Positions 56,816-64,000 of a DNA stretch of 64,000 nt are shown here, in pieces (within the stretch, counting starts at the first letter, position 1; every line of letters starts with the position of its first letter). Origin of the DNA: SSF14 sp046331245 (lineage in GTDB: Bacteria > Actinomycetota > Acidimicrobiia > Acidimicrobiales > Microtrichaceae). Under the pieces are notes generated by a model. The model searched no databases. It was not told where the DNA came from and saw nothing but the letters and a program-made list of their open reading frames with translations. A program made the position numbers and the translations under genes. The stretch lies in assembly GCA_046331245.1 (NCBI GenBank), contig JAXLRH010000009.1:62001-126000 (forward strand). The letters run 5' to 3'.

Positions 56816-57340
56816 CTACTCGTCCGCCGGCTCGCCGGTCCGGAGACGGGCGGCGACGGCGACGATGTCGCGGCCCACGGGGCCGAGCTGACGCGACGTG
56901 ATGTGCTCGAGGAGGAAGATCGCACGGGGCTGCTCCGGCACGAGGCCCGCCCAGACGAGGTAGCCGGCCATCAGGCCCACGATGCGGTCGTTGAGCTCCT
57001 CGTGGTGGTACAGCACCTTGGCGCCGGACTCGAGCAGCGCCTGCAGCTCGGGGTACACCTCGCCGAGGTAGCGCGGGTAGTCCTCGGTCGCCGGGAACGG
57101 GCGATGCCGCCAGGTGACCGACAGCTCGTCGTAGTTGTGCAGGTTGTGGTTCGCGGGGATGAGGCTGATGACCGGCGAGAAGCCCTGCTCGCGGATCCAG
57201 ATGATCTCCTCCTGGCGGCGCACGCGACGGTGGTTCGTGCCGTACCCGCCGGGCCGCTCGCAGATGGCGAGCTTGTCCTGCATCACCCAGCTGAAATGCC
57301 GCGGCTTGATGCCCTGAGCCCACTTGCCCTTTGCTGCCAT
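56816..57340 (-). CDS. Conserved protein with a degenerate tyrosine-phosphatase-like loop
   Basis: 174 residues. The order of elements resembles dual-specificity phosphatases: N-terminal KLAICERPGGYG, central VISLIPANHNLHNYDEL, then residues 109-130 VLYHHEELNDRIVGLMAGYL. The last block matches the HCxxxxxR loop except that the nucleophile Cys is His 113, while Arg 119 is kept. It sits between folP and folB in the operon. Its role is unknown; a pseudophosphatase or a different hydrolase is possible. Confidence 0.7.
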   Translation of the reverse strand: MAAKGKWAQGIKPRHFSWVMQDKLAICERPGGYGTNHRRVRRQEEIIWIREQGFSPVISLIPANHNLHNYDELSVTWRHRPFPATEDYPRYLGEVYPELQALLESGAKVLYHHEELNDRIVGLMAGYLVWAGLVPEQPRAIFLLEHITSRQLGPVGRDIVAVAARLRTGEPADE

Positions 57341-57352
57341 CGTCCTGTCCTC

Positions 57353-58186
57353 TTATCTGCCCGCTGACGCGGCGGGTATCGGTGCTCGCCGGGCCGCGAC
57401 CACGCGCGCTGCCTCGGCATGGACGCGCACGTCGTGCGCGCGGATCATCTGTACGCCCGCCATCATCGCCCACGTGGCGAGCGCGACGCTCATTTCGACT
57501 CGATCTTCGACCGGCGCGGCGGCTCCGTCGCCGGTTCCGTCCGACGCCGCGGTGAGCACACCGAGCGCGTGCTTGCGGCTCACGCCCAGCGCGACCGGGA
57601 ACCCGGTCGCGACGAGACCGTCGATGCCGGCGACGAGCGCCAGGTTGTGCGCGACGGTCTTGCCGAAGCCGAAGCCGGGGTCGATCCACACCTCGTCGAC
57701 GCCCCCGTTGCGGGCCGCGGTGGCGCGATCGATGAGGAACTCGCGCACCTCGGCGCAGACGTCGTCGTAGTGGGGCTCGGCCTGCATCGTGCCGGGCGTG
57801 CCCTGCATGTGCATGGCCAGCCAACCGGCGCCGGTGTCGGCCGCGACCGGCCAGAGTGTGGCGCTCACGTCGTTGATGAGGTCGGCGCCCGCGGCGACGG
57901 CCGCACGCGCCACCTCGTCGTGGCGGGTGTCCACCGAGACGCGCGCCCCCAACGGCACGACGGCCTCGATGACGGGCACGACGCGACGCAGCTCCTCGTC
58001 GAGGGTCACCGGCTCCGCCCCGGGGCGGGTCGACTCGCCGCCGACGTCGACGATGTCGGCACCCTCGTCGATCATGTGCCGCGCCCGGGCCACCGCGGCA
58101 TCGACGTCGACGTAGCGGCCGCCATCACTGAACGAGTCGGGCGTGACGTTCAAGATGCCCATGATCTGGGGGATCACCGCCGCCAA
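57353..58186 (-). CDS. folP: Dihydropteroate synthase
   Basis: 277 residues: IMGILNVTPDSFSDGGRYVD, DIVDVGGESTRPGAEPV, SVDTRHDEVARAAVAAGADL, INDVSA, DPGFGFGKTVAHNL and RAHDVRVHAEA. The sulfonamide-target enzyme of folate synthesis. Confidence 0.96.
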   Translation of the reverse strand: MAAVIPQIMGILNVTPDSFSDGGRYVDVDAAVARARHMIDEGADIVDVGGESTRPGAEPVTLDEELRRVVPVIEAVVPLGARVSVDTRHDEVARAAVAAGADLINDVSATLWPVAADTGAGWLAMHMQGTPGTMQAEPHYDDVCAEVREFLIDRATAARNGGVDEVWIDPGFGFGKTVAHNLALVAGIDGLVATGFPVALGVSRKHALGVLTAASDGTGDGAAAPVEDRVEMSVALATWAMMAGVQMIRAHDVRVHAEAARVVAARRAPIPAASAGR

Positions 58187-58241
58187 GGTTAGATGACGGT
58201 GTCAAATTGACGTCCGGGCGAGTTCCCGCGCGCCCGATCGC

Positions 58242-58727
58242 TCAGCGCGTGGATCGTGCCCGGACGGTGCGGGCGAGGATGCCCAGCGTGGCGCGCAGCG
58301 CCCCCTCCGACAGGACGGGGAAGATGCCCGACTCCCGCCAGTCGGGGTGGATGTCCGACCAGTCGTAGTAGGAGGTGACCAGCGTGCCGTCGTCCGTGGG
58401 CTCGAGCCGGTAGCCGTAGACGTGGCCGATCTGGGGCCGGATGCGGCCGAGCACCTTCCACGCGATCTCGCGGTCCTGCTCGAACGTGACGATCTGCACG
58501 GTGACGTCGTACTCGCCCATCGGGAAGTCGTTGAGCGCCTCCCGGTCCATGTGCACGGCGAACTCGTCGCCCACGGCGGTGACCGGCTCCCCCGTCGCCG
58601 ACTGCAGCATGCCGGAGCTGTCGATCGCCACATGGCCGTCGGGATCGCAGAGCACGGCGAACACCGCAGCCGGCTCCGCCCCGATCGTCCGCTGCACTTC
58701 GATGCGCTCCACCGTGGGTTCCGTCAT
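58242..58727 (-). CDS. SRPBCC (polyketide cyclase-like) family protein
   Basis: 161 residues from ATG 58727: VQRTIGAEPAAVFAVLCDPD at the N-terminus, FEQDREIAWKVLGRI and GTLVTSYYDWSDIHPDW, the START-like helix-grip pattern. Ligand unknown. A palindromic repeat lies just upstream. Confidence 0.8.
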   Translation of the reverse strand: MTEPTVERIEVQRTIGAEPAAVFAVLCDPDGHVAIDSSGMLQSATGEPVTAVGDEFAVHMDREALNDFPMGEYDVTVQIVTFEQDREIAWKVLGRIRPQIGHVYGYRLEPTDDGTLVTSYYDWSDIHPDWRESGIFPVLSEGALRATLGILARTVRARSTR

Positions 58728-58779
58728 CGCGGCAGCCTGCCACCGCCGGGACCGGATCGCCCATCCACACCCCAACCTC

Positions 58780-58838
58780 CGCTTTGTCCCCCCGAACTAC
58801 CGGTAGCCCGGAACATCCGGGGCACAGAACGGGGCGGG
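58780..58838 (-). terminator. Palindromic intergenic repeat, copy 2
   Basis: GCTTTGTCCCCCC opposite GGGGCACAGAACGGGGC with ACCGGTAGCCCGG in the loop. Shares the arm GGGGCACAGAACGGGGCGGG (58819-58838) with the copies at 35397 and 59464. Lies 15 bases after the DUF1990 stop. Confidence 0.65.
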
Positions 58839-58852
58839 GGCGGGCGCAGGGG

Positions 58853-59434
58853 TTACGAGGGGCGGGCGAGAGCGTCCGATCTCCAGGCCGCGAGGTAGCG
58901 CTCGAGGGCGACGTGCTGGACGCGGCGGACGACGGGAGCGATCGCTCCGGCGGCGAACGTCGCCGTGACGGCGTCCACGCGGATCGTCGCCGTGACCGTT
59001 CCGGCGGCGTCGACGTCCACGACGAACGCCTCCTCGCCGCGCTCCTGATGGCCCGGCAGCGTGCCGTAGGCGAAGCCGAACCGGCCGGGCTCGTCGACCA
59101 CGGCGACGATGCGGTTCGGCACCGTGATCGAGAACGGCCCGACCGGCAGCATCACGAGCACGTCGGTGCCGACTGCCAGCGGCGCGCCGTCGGGGAACAC
59201 GCGAGCACGAATCCCACGGTGGCACGCCCAGGCACGGAGCGAGTCGCAGGCCGCCACGAACACGGCGTCGCCGTGTCCGAGCTCGACCGAGCGATGGTGC
59301 TGCACACGGCCGGGCCACGCTGCGGGGTCGAGCGTCGAACCGTAGTGGTCGTACGTCGGCTGCTTGCCGGCGACGGCGGCGAGCGCACGCTCCAGCTGCG
59401 ATGCCGACGGCCGGCCGACGCGGATCCAGCTCAC
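58853..59434 (-). CDS. DUF1990 family protein
   Basis: 193 residues from GTG 59434: SWIRVGRPSASQLERALAAV, TYDHYGSTLDPAAWPGRV, VELGHGDAVFVAACDSLRAW, FAYGTLPGHQERGEEAFVV. Matches the DUF1990 family, which has a SRPBCC-like fold. Function unknown. Flanked on both sides by copies of the same palindromic repeat. Confidence 0.85.
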   Translation of the reverse strand: MSWIRVGRPSASQLERALAAVAGKQPTYDHYGSTLDPAAWPGRVQHHRSVELGHGDAVFVAACDSLRAWACHRGIRARVFPDGAPLAVGTDVLVMLPVGPFSITVPNRIVAVVDEPGRFGFAYGTLPGHQERGEEAFVVDVDAAGTVTATIRVDAVTATFAAGAIAPVVRRVQHVALERYLAAWRSDALARPS

Positions 59435-59463
59435 GTCGCCCACCTCAGCGCCGAGCCCAACGC

Positions 59464-59520
59464 CGGTTTTGTGCCCTGGAACCACCGGTAACCCGGTACA
59501 TCCGGGGCACAAAACGGGGC
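59464..59520 (-). terminator. Palindromic intergenic repeat, copy 3
   Basis: CCGGTTTTGTGCCC opposite GGGGCACAAAACGGGGC (59504-59520), loop with ACCGGTAACCCGGT. The stem keeps pairing through compensating changes relative to copy 1 (TTTTGTGCC/GGCACAAAA against TTCTGTTCC/GGAACAGAA). Lies 27 bases after the folE stop. Confidence 0.68.
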
Positions 59521-59546
59521 CGTTGAGGCGGGGCGCCTCGGGGGCA

Positions 59547-60167
59547 TCAGCCCTGCACGAAGCGCATCGCCTCGGCGCGGGCAGCGGCGTCGGTGCGGAA
59601 GATGCCGCGCACCGCGCTCGTGACGGTGGTGGAGCCGGGCTTGCGGACCCCGCGCATTCCCATGCAGAGGTGCTCCGCCTCGATCACGACGACGATGCCG
59701 CGCGGCTCGAGCGCGAGCTCCATCGCGTTGGCGACCTGCGTCGTGAGGCGCTCCTGCACCTGCGGCCGCTTGGCGAAGCCGTCGACCAGTCGAGCGAGCT
59801 TGGAGAGACCGGTGATGCGACCGTTCTCCGACGGGATGTACGCCACGTGCGCGTGCCCGAAGAACGGCACGAGGTGGTGCTCGCACATCGAGTAGAAGGG
59901 CACGTCGCGAACGAGGATCATCTCGTCGTGGTCGGCGTCGAAGGTCACCTTGAGGTGGCGCGCCGGATCCTCGGAGAGGCCCGCGCACGTCTCGGCGTAC
60001 ATGCGGGCGACCCGCGCCGGTGTGTCGCGGAGGCCGTCGCGGTCGGGGTCCTCGCCGACCGCGGCGAGGATCTCGCGGACCGCCGCCTCGATCCGGGGAA
60101 GATCGACCGGCGACGCCACCGTGGCGGCATCGGCGGGGTCGATGCGGTTCAGATCGGACTCGCTCAT
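59547..60167 (-). CDS. folE: GTP cyclohydrolase I
   Basis: 206 residues: DTPARVARMYAETCAGL, DVPFYSMCEHHLVPFFGHAH (zinc ligands Cys and His), KLARLVDGFAKRPQVQERLT and EAEHLCMGMRGVRKPGS (second zinc Cys). First step of folate synthesis from GTP. Starts 4 bases inside the ftsH end. Confidence 0.96.
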   Translation of the reverse strand: MSESDLNRIDPADAATVASPVDLPRIEAAVREILAAVGEDPDRDGLRDTPARVARMYAETCAGLSEDPARHLKVTFDADHDEMILVRDVPFYSMCEHHLVPFFGHAHVAYIPSENGRITGLSKLARLVDGFAKRPQVQERLTTQVANAMELALEPRGIVVVIEAEHLCMGMRGVRKPGSTTVTSAVRGIFRTDAAARAEAMRFVQG

Positions 60168-61993
60168 CGGGGGGAACCTGCCATTCCGGCGAAGACCTCG
60201 GCGAGGTCGTCCTCGTCGAGAGTTTCGCGTTCGATCAATCGACCTGCCAACACGTCGAGGGTGGTCCGATGTTCCTCGAGAATCGAACGAGCCGTCGCGT
60301 GGGCCTCGTCGAGCAGGGCCTTCACCTCGGCGTCGACACGGGCGGCGACCTCGTCGGACATCGCCGCTCGCACGGCACCGTCGCGCCCGACGTACGCCTC
60401 GTCGTCGCTCCCCCCGACCCGCTGCGGGCCGATGACGTCGCTCATGCCGAACTCCGTGACCATCGAACGGGCCAGGCGCGTGGCCCGCTCGATGTCGTCG
60501 AACGCGCCCGTCGTGATCTCACCGAACACGAGCTCCTCGGCGGTACGGCCGCCCAGGAGCATCGCGAGCCGGCCACGCAGCTCGTTGCGCGAGTGGCTCT
60601 GACGGTCCTCGAGCGGCAGCGCGAGCGTCCAGCCGAGCGCACGCCCGCGGGCGACGATCGACACCTTGTGGATCGGGTCGCTGTCGGGCAGCACGTGGCC
60701 CACGAGCGCGTGTCCACCCTCGTGATACGCCGTGAGCGACTTCTCGCGGTCGCTCATCAGGCGGCTCTTGCGCTCGGGCCCGGCCATCACGCGGTCCACC
60801 GCCTCGTTCACGTCGCGCATGCCGATGGTGTCGCCGTGGCGGCGCCCGCACAGCAGCGCGGCCTCGTTCACGACGTTGGCGAGGTCGGCGCCGGTGAAGC
60901 CGGGCGTGCGGCGGGCGAGCACGAACAGGTCGACGTCGGCACCCATCGGCTTGTTCCGCGAGTGCACGTCGAGGATCGCCTTGCGCCCGCTCATGTCGGG
61001 CGCGTCCACCACGATCTGACGGTCGAACCGACCCGGCCGGAGCAGCGCGGGATCGAGGATGTCGGGTCGGTTGGTGGCCGCCATCAGGATGACGCCCGCC
61101 TCCGTGGCGAACCCGTCCATCTCGACGAGCAGCTGGTTGAGCGTCTGCTCCCGCTCGTCGTGGCCGCCGCCCACGCCGGTGCCGCGGTGCCGGCCGACGG
61201 CGTCGATCTCGTCGACGAAGATGATCGCCGGCGCGGACGCCTTCGCCTGCTTGAACAGATCGCGCACCCGAGCGGCTCCCACGCCCACGAACATCTCGAC
61301 GAAGTCGGAGCCGGCGATCGTGAAGAAGGGCACGCCCGCCTCCCCGGCGACGGCCTTCGCCAGCAGCGTCTTGCCGGTGCCGGGAGGGCCGACCAGCAGC
61401 ACGCCACGCGGCACCTTCGCGCCGAGCGCCGCGAACCGGTGCGGGTCCTCGAGGAACTCCTTGATCTCGCGCAGCTCGTCGACGGCCTCGTCGGCCCCGG
61501 CGACGTCGGAGAACCGGACGTCGGGCGCGTCCTTGGTGCGCTTCGCCCGCGACCGACCGAAGCTCGCCGAGCGTCCGCCGTTCTGCATCTGCAGCACGAA
61601 CCACGCGAACACCCCGACGACGAGGAGGGTGGGCAGGTAGTCGGAGAGGAACGTCTCGAGGGCGGACGTCGACTCGGCGTCCGCGGTGGTAGCCACCCGG
61701 TTGTCGAGCAGCAGTGCGGTGAGCTCGTCGCTGTACTCGTGCGGGATCACCGTGCGGTACTTCGTGCCGTCGACGAGCGTGCCCGTGACCTCGTCGGACT
61801 CCTGGCCGATCTTCGCCGACCGCACGCGGCCGTCGAGGACGTCGGCGCGCAGCTGCGACAGGCGCAGCGTCCTGGGATCGTCGCCGGAACGGCTGGCCCA
61901 GAGCACGCCTCCGGCCGCGAGGAACCCGGCGAGCACGAGCGCCGGAACGGACCCGGCGACCTTGGTGAACTTGGAACGGGAGGAGGAAGTCAC
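60164..61993 (-). CDS. ftsH: ATP-dependent zinc metalloprotease FtsH
   Basis: 609 residues from GTG 61993. Two N-terminal membrane segments (ALVLAGFLAAGGVLWA, LPTLLVVGVFAWFVLQMQ), AAA module with GPPGTGKTLLAKAV, second region of homology (RPGRFDRQIVVDAPD) and the protease site TAYHEGGHALVGH (HExGH). Degrades membrane and regulatory proteins. Ends right after the catalytic domain with little C-terminal tail. Overlaps folE. Confidence 0.96.
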   Translation of the reverse strand: MTSSSRSKFTKVAGSVPALVLAGFLAAGGVLWASRSGDDPRTLRLSQLRADVLDGRVRSAKIGQESDEVTGTLVDGTKYRTVIPHEYSDELTALLLDNRVATTADAESTSALETFLSDYLPTLLVVGVFAWFVLQMQNGGRSASFGRSRAKRTKDAPDVRFSDVAGADEAVDELREIKEFLEDPHRFAALGAKVPRGVLLVGPPGTGKTLLAKAVAGEAGVPFFTIAGSDFVEMFVGVGAARVRDLFKQAKASAPAIIFVDEIDAVGRHRGTGVGGGHDEREQTLNQLLVEMDGFATEAGVILMAATNRPDILDPALLRPGRFDRQIVVDAPDMSGRKAILDVHSRNKPMGADVDLFVLARRTPGFTGADLANVVNEAALLCGRRHGDTIGMRDVNEAVDRVMAGPERKSRLMSDREKSLTAYHEGGHALVGHVLPDSDPIHKVSIVARGRALGWTLALPLEDRQSHSRNELRGRLAMLLGGRTAEELVFGEITTGAFDDIERATRLARSMVTEFGMSDVIGPQRVGGSDDEAYVGRDGAVRAAMSDEVAARVDAEVKALLDEAHATARSILEEHRTTLDVLAGRLIERETLDEDDLAEVFAGMAGSPR

Positions 61994-62016
61994 GGCCCGT
62001 TCAGGCTACCGACGCG

Positions 62017-63096
62017 TCAGCCGACTCCCGCTGCGGCCGCAGCGACCCCTGCGGCGAACGCCGACACGTCGTCGTCAGAGGTCGCCCACGACGTCATCCA
62101 TCGCACCTCGTCGACGGCGACGTCCCAGTCCCAGAAGAACGACCAGGCCTGCAACGCGTCGATGGCCGTCCGGTCGAGCCGGGCGAACACCGAGTTCACC
62201 TCGGGCGAGCGGCCGACCGTCACCCCGTCGATGCCGGAGACCGCGCCGTACAGCGTCTGCGCCATTCCGTTGGCGTGGGCCGCGAGCCGGATCCACAGGT
62301 CGTCGTGGAGCAATGCCTCGAACTGCGCGGCGACGTAGCGCATCTTCGAGGGCAGCTGTCCGGCCTGCTTGCGCACGAACTTCACGTCCCGGCCGAGCGC
62401 CGGATCGAGGAACACGACCGCCTCGCCGTACATCATCCCGGCCTTCGTGCCGCCGAAGCTGATGACGTCGACGCCGGCGTCGCGGGTCATGGAGCGCAGC
62501 GCGTCGACGTCCCCGCCGAGCGCGGCCGTGGCGTTGGCGATGCGGGCGCCGTCCATGTGCACCCGCATGCCGGCCGCGTGGGCGACGTCGACGATCGCCG
62601 CGATCTCGTCGACGGAGTACAGGGTGCCGGACTCGCTGGACTGGGTGATCGACACGACGGCGGGTTGGGCGTGGTGCTCGTCGCCCAGGACGTGCAGCTG
62701 CTCACGGATCTGCTCGGGCGAGAGCTTCGCGGCCTCGGTCGGGAGATCGACGAGCTTCGCTCCGGTGAAGCGCTCGGGCGCGCCGCACTCGTCGACCGCG
62801 ATGTGCGCAGAGTCCGAGCAGATCACCGACTGCCACGGCCGCAGCAGCGACTGGAGCGCGACGACGTTGGCTCCCGTGCCACCCCAGCAGAGCGCGACGG
62901 CGACGTCGGCGCCGAACAGATCGCGGAACCGGGCCTCGGTGCGGGCCGTCCAGGCGTCGGAGCCGTAGGCCAGCGCGCTGCCCTCGTTCGCGGCGACGAG
63001 CGCGTCCATCACGAGGGGGTGCACGCCGGCGGCGTTGTCGCTGGCGAAGGAGATCGCCGGCGCGGGAAGGGAGTCGAGACGCACGGGTTCGGCCAT
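62017..63096 (-). CDS. Low-specificity L-threonine aldolase
   Basis: 359 residues of the PLP-dependent beta-eliminating lyase group: FASDNAAGVHPLVMDALV, LCWGGTGANVVALQSLL, VHMDGARIANATAALGG and SFGGTKAGMMYGEAVVF (PLP-binding Lys in GTK). Splits threonine to glycine and acetaldehyde. Start ATG 63096. Confidence 0.9.
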   Translation of the reverse strand: MAEPVRLDSLPAPAISFASDNAAGVHPLVMDALVAANEGSALAYGSDAWTARTEARFRDLFGADVAVALCWGGTGANVVALQSLLRPWQSVICSDSAHIAVDECGAPERFTGAKLVDLPTEAAKLSPEQIREQLHVLGDEHHAQPAVVSITQSSESGTLYSVDEIAAIVDVAHAAGMRVHMDGARIANATAALGGDVDALRSMTRDAGVDVISFGGTKAGMMYGEAVVFLDPALGRDVKFVRKQAGQLPSKMRYVAAQFEALLHDDLWIRLAAHANGMAQTLYGAVSGIDGVTVGRSPEVNSVFARLDRTAIDALQAWSFFWDWDVAVDEVRWMTSWATSDDDVSAFAAGVAAAAAGVG

Positions 63097-63222
63097 CTCG
63101 GGACTGTACCCGGGCCGCCGCGCCGTCTCTCCGGACCCGCCGTTTCGGGGGATCCTCGAGTTACATGCCTGTGGTTCGCGCACGCGCGGGAGTAGCGTTG
63201 TCGCCGAACGAGGGGGTATCGA

Positions 63223-64000
63223 ATGCCACATCACCGTTCTGCCCGGTCGACCGCAGCGTTGCTCGCTCTCACGACCGCATCGGTCGCGGCCGCATGGACC
63301 GGCGTCGCCACGCCGGCGGGCGCCGTCGCGCCCGGCGGCGCGGCCTGCACCCCCGTGACGTTCCCACCCGTCCGCCTCATCGACTTCGACGGCTACAACG
63401 CCAAGGTCGAGTACTCCGCCGCGGTACCGGTGAACCTGCCTCCCGGCACCTACGACGTGACGGGCACCTCGCACGACGAGTACCCGGCGCGCGTCACGGT
63501 GACGCAGACGTCGGAGATCTGGGACCTCCAGTTCCTCGACGCATCCGGCGCCGTCATCGCCACGTCGGGTCACACCGGCGACCTCCCCGACCGCGTCGCC
63601 GTCGCCGACTGGGCGGGCTCCCTCGGCAGCGTCACGCTCACCTCCACCGCGACGGCGGTGCGGGCGCACCACCGACCCGACGCGATCGCCGACGGCTCGG
63701 CGGACAGCGTGGTACCCGTCGCGGCGACGGTCTGCGGTGGCGACGTCGGTCCGACGAGCATCGTCGCCACGACGAGCACGACCTCTCCGCCCACCACTGC
63801 GCCCCCCACCACCGCTCCCCCGACGACGGCTCCGCCCACCACGGCGCCCCCCACGACGTCACCGGTCTCGAGCATCCCCGCCAGCACGGTCCCGGTGAAG
63901 GTGAAGGACGAGACGCTCGTGCGCGACTCCACCACGACCACGGCAGCCCCCGGCGCCCAGCTCGCGACGACGGGCGCGTCGTCGGACCACATGAGCGGTG
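63223..64000 (+). CDS. Secreted surface protein with sortase-like motif, truncated by the window edge
   Basis: 259 residues visible. Signal peptide (TAALLALTTASVAAAWTGVA), a beta-rich domain (LPPGTYDVTGTSHDEYPARV), a Thr/Pro repeat linker (PPTTAP repeated) and near the end AQLATTGAS, which looks like an LxxTG sortase signal; the expected membrane segment and basic tail would lie beyond 64000. Anchoring to the cell wall is therefore probable but not shown. GAGGGGG precedes ATG 63223. Confidence 0.75.
   Translation, partial: MPHHRSARSTAALLALTTASVAAAWTGVATPAGAVAPGGAACTPVTFPPVRLIDFDGYNAKVEYSAAVPVNLPPGTYDVTGTSHDEYPARVTVTQTSEIWDLQFLDASGAVIATSGHTGDLPDRVAVADWAGSLGSVTLTSTATAVRAHHRPDAIADGSADSVVPVAATVCGGDVGPTSIVATTSTTSPPTTAPPTTAPPTTAPPTTAPPTTSPVSSIPASTVPVKVKDETLVRDSTTTTAAPGAQLATTGASSDHMSG

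Overview
The window is high-GC DNA with many GTG starts and dense overlapping genes, and it looks like an actinobacterial chromosome. The fol-pan-nad-coaX-lysS cluster, the radA-disA pair, clpC, an ispD-ispF fusion and a type III pantothenate kinase fit an Acidimicrobiia-like lineage. That placement is inferred from gene content only.

Layout. 1-3.5 kb: two divergent lipoprotein genes (a truncated one and a large RCC1-repeat protein) and an IS6-type transposase remnant. 3.7-24.85 kb: accessory DNA in a tRNA-Thr(UGU) gene. The tRNA is intact at 3701-3774. Its 3' end is repeated at 22472-22515 and, shorter, at 24822-24851, so two elements sit in tandem, each with a tyrosine integrase. Island 1 (about 18.8 kb) carries integrase, a HigBA-like toxin-antitoxin pair, a NERD protein, the Hen1-Pnkp RNA-repair pair, a frameshifted MobF relaxase with an excisionase-like HTH gene, a papain-like putative peptidase, a decayed ubiquitin-like conjugation operon (Ubl, E2, JAB, E1, DUF6527) split by an IS3-family element, an XRE/ImmA pair and a coiled-coil membrane protein. 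Island 2 (about 2.3 kb) holds a frameshifted integrase and three small genes.

24.9-44.7 kb: chromosomal genes. They are two glycosyltransferase-type genes, a CHAP protein, an IPT/TIG lipoprotein, a second ImmA/XRE group, a complete branched-chain amino-acid-type ABC transporter, ispDF-rlmB-lipoprotein, a Crp/Fnr regulator, radA-disA-dienelactone hydrolase, a ClC chloride channel and an LppM-like lipoprotein.

44.8-64 kb: clpC, a polyprenyl synthase, and a long minus-strand series read from ftsH: folE, DUF1990, SRPBCC, folP, a phosphatase-like protein, folB, folK, a DUF2520 protein, panC, nadB, nadC, coaX, lysS, ABC ATPase. Stops and starts overlap through most of its second half, which implies coupled translation of folate, pantothenate and NAD genes. 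Upstream of ftsH are a threonine aldolase and a truncated, probably sortase-anchored surface protein.

Most striking is island 1: an RNA-repair system next to the wreck of a ubiquitin-like pathway. About ten single-base indels disrupt its genes, against one seen in the chromosomal genes. This is either decay or locally poor sequence; the sequence alone cannot decide.
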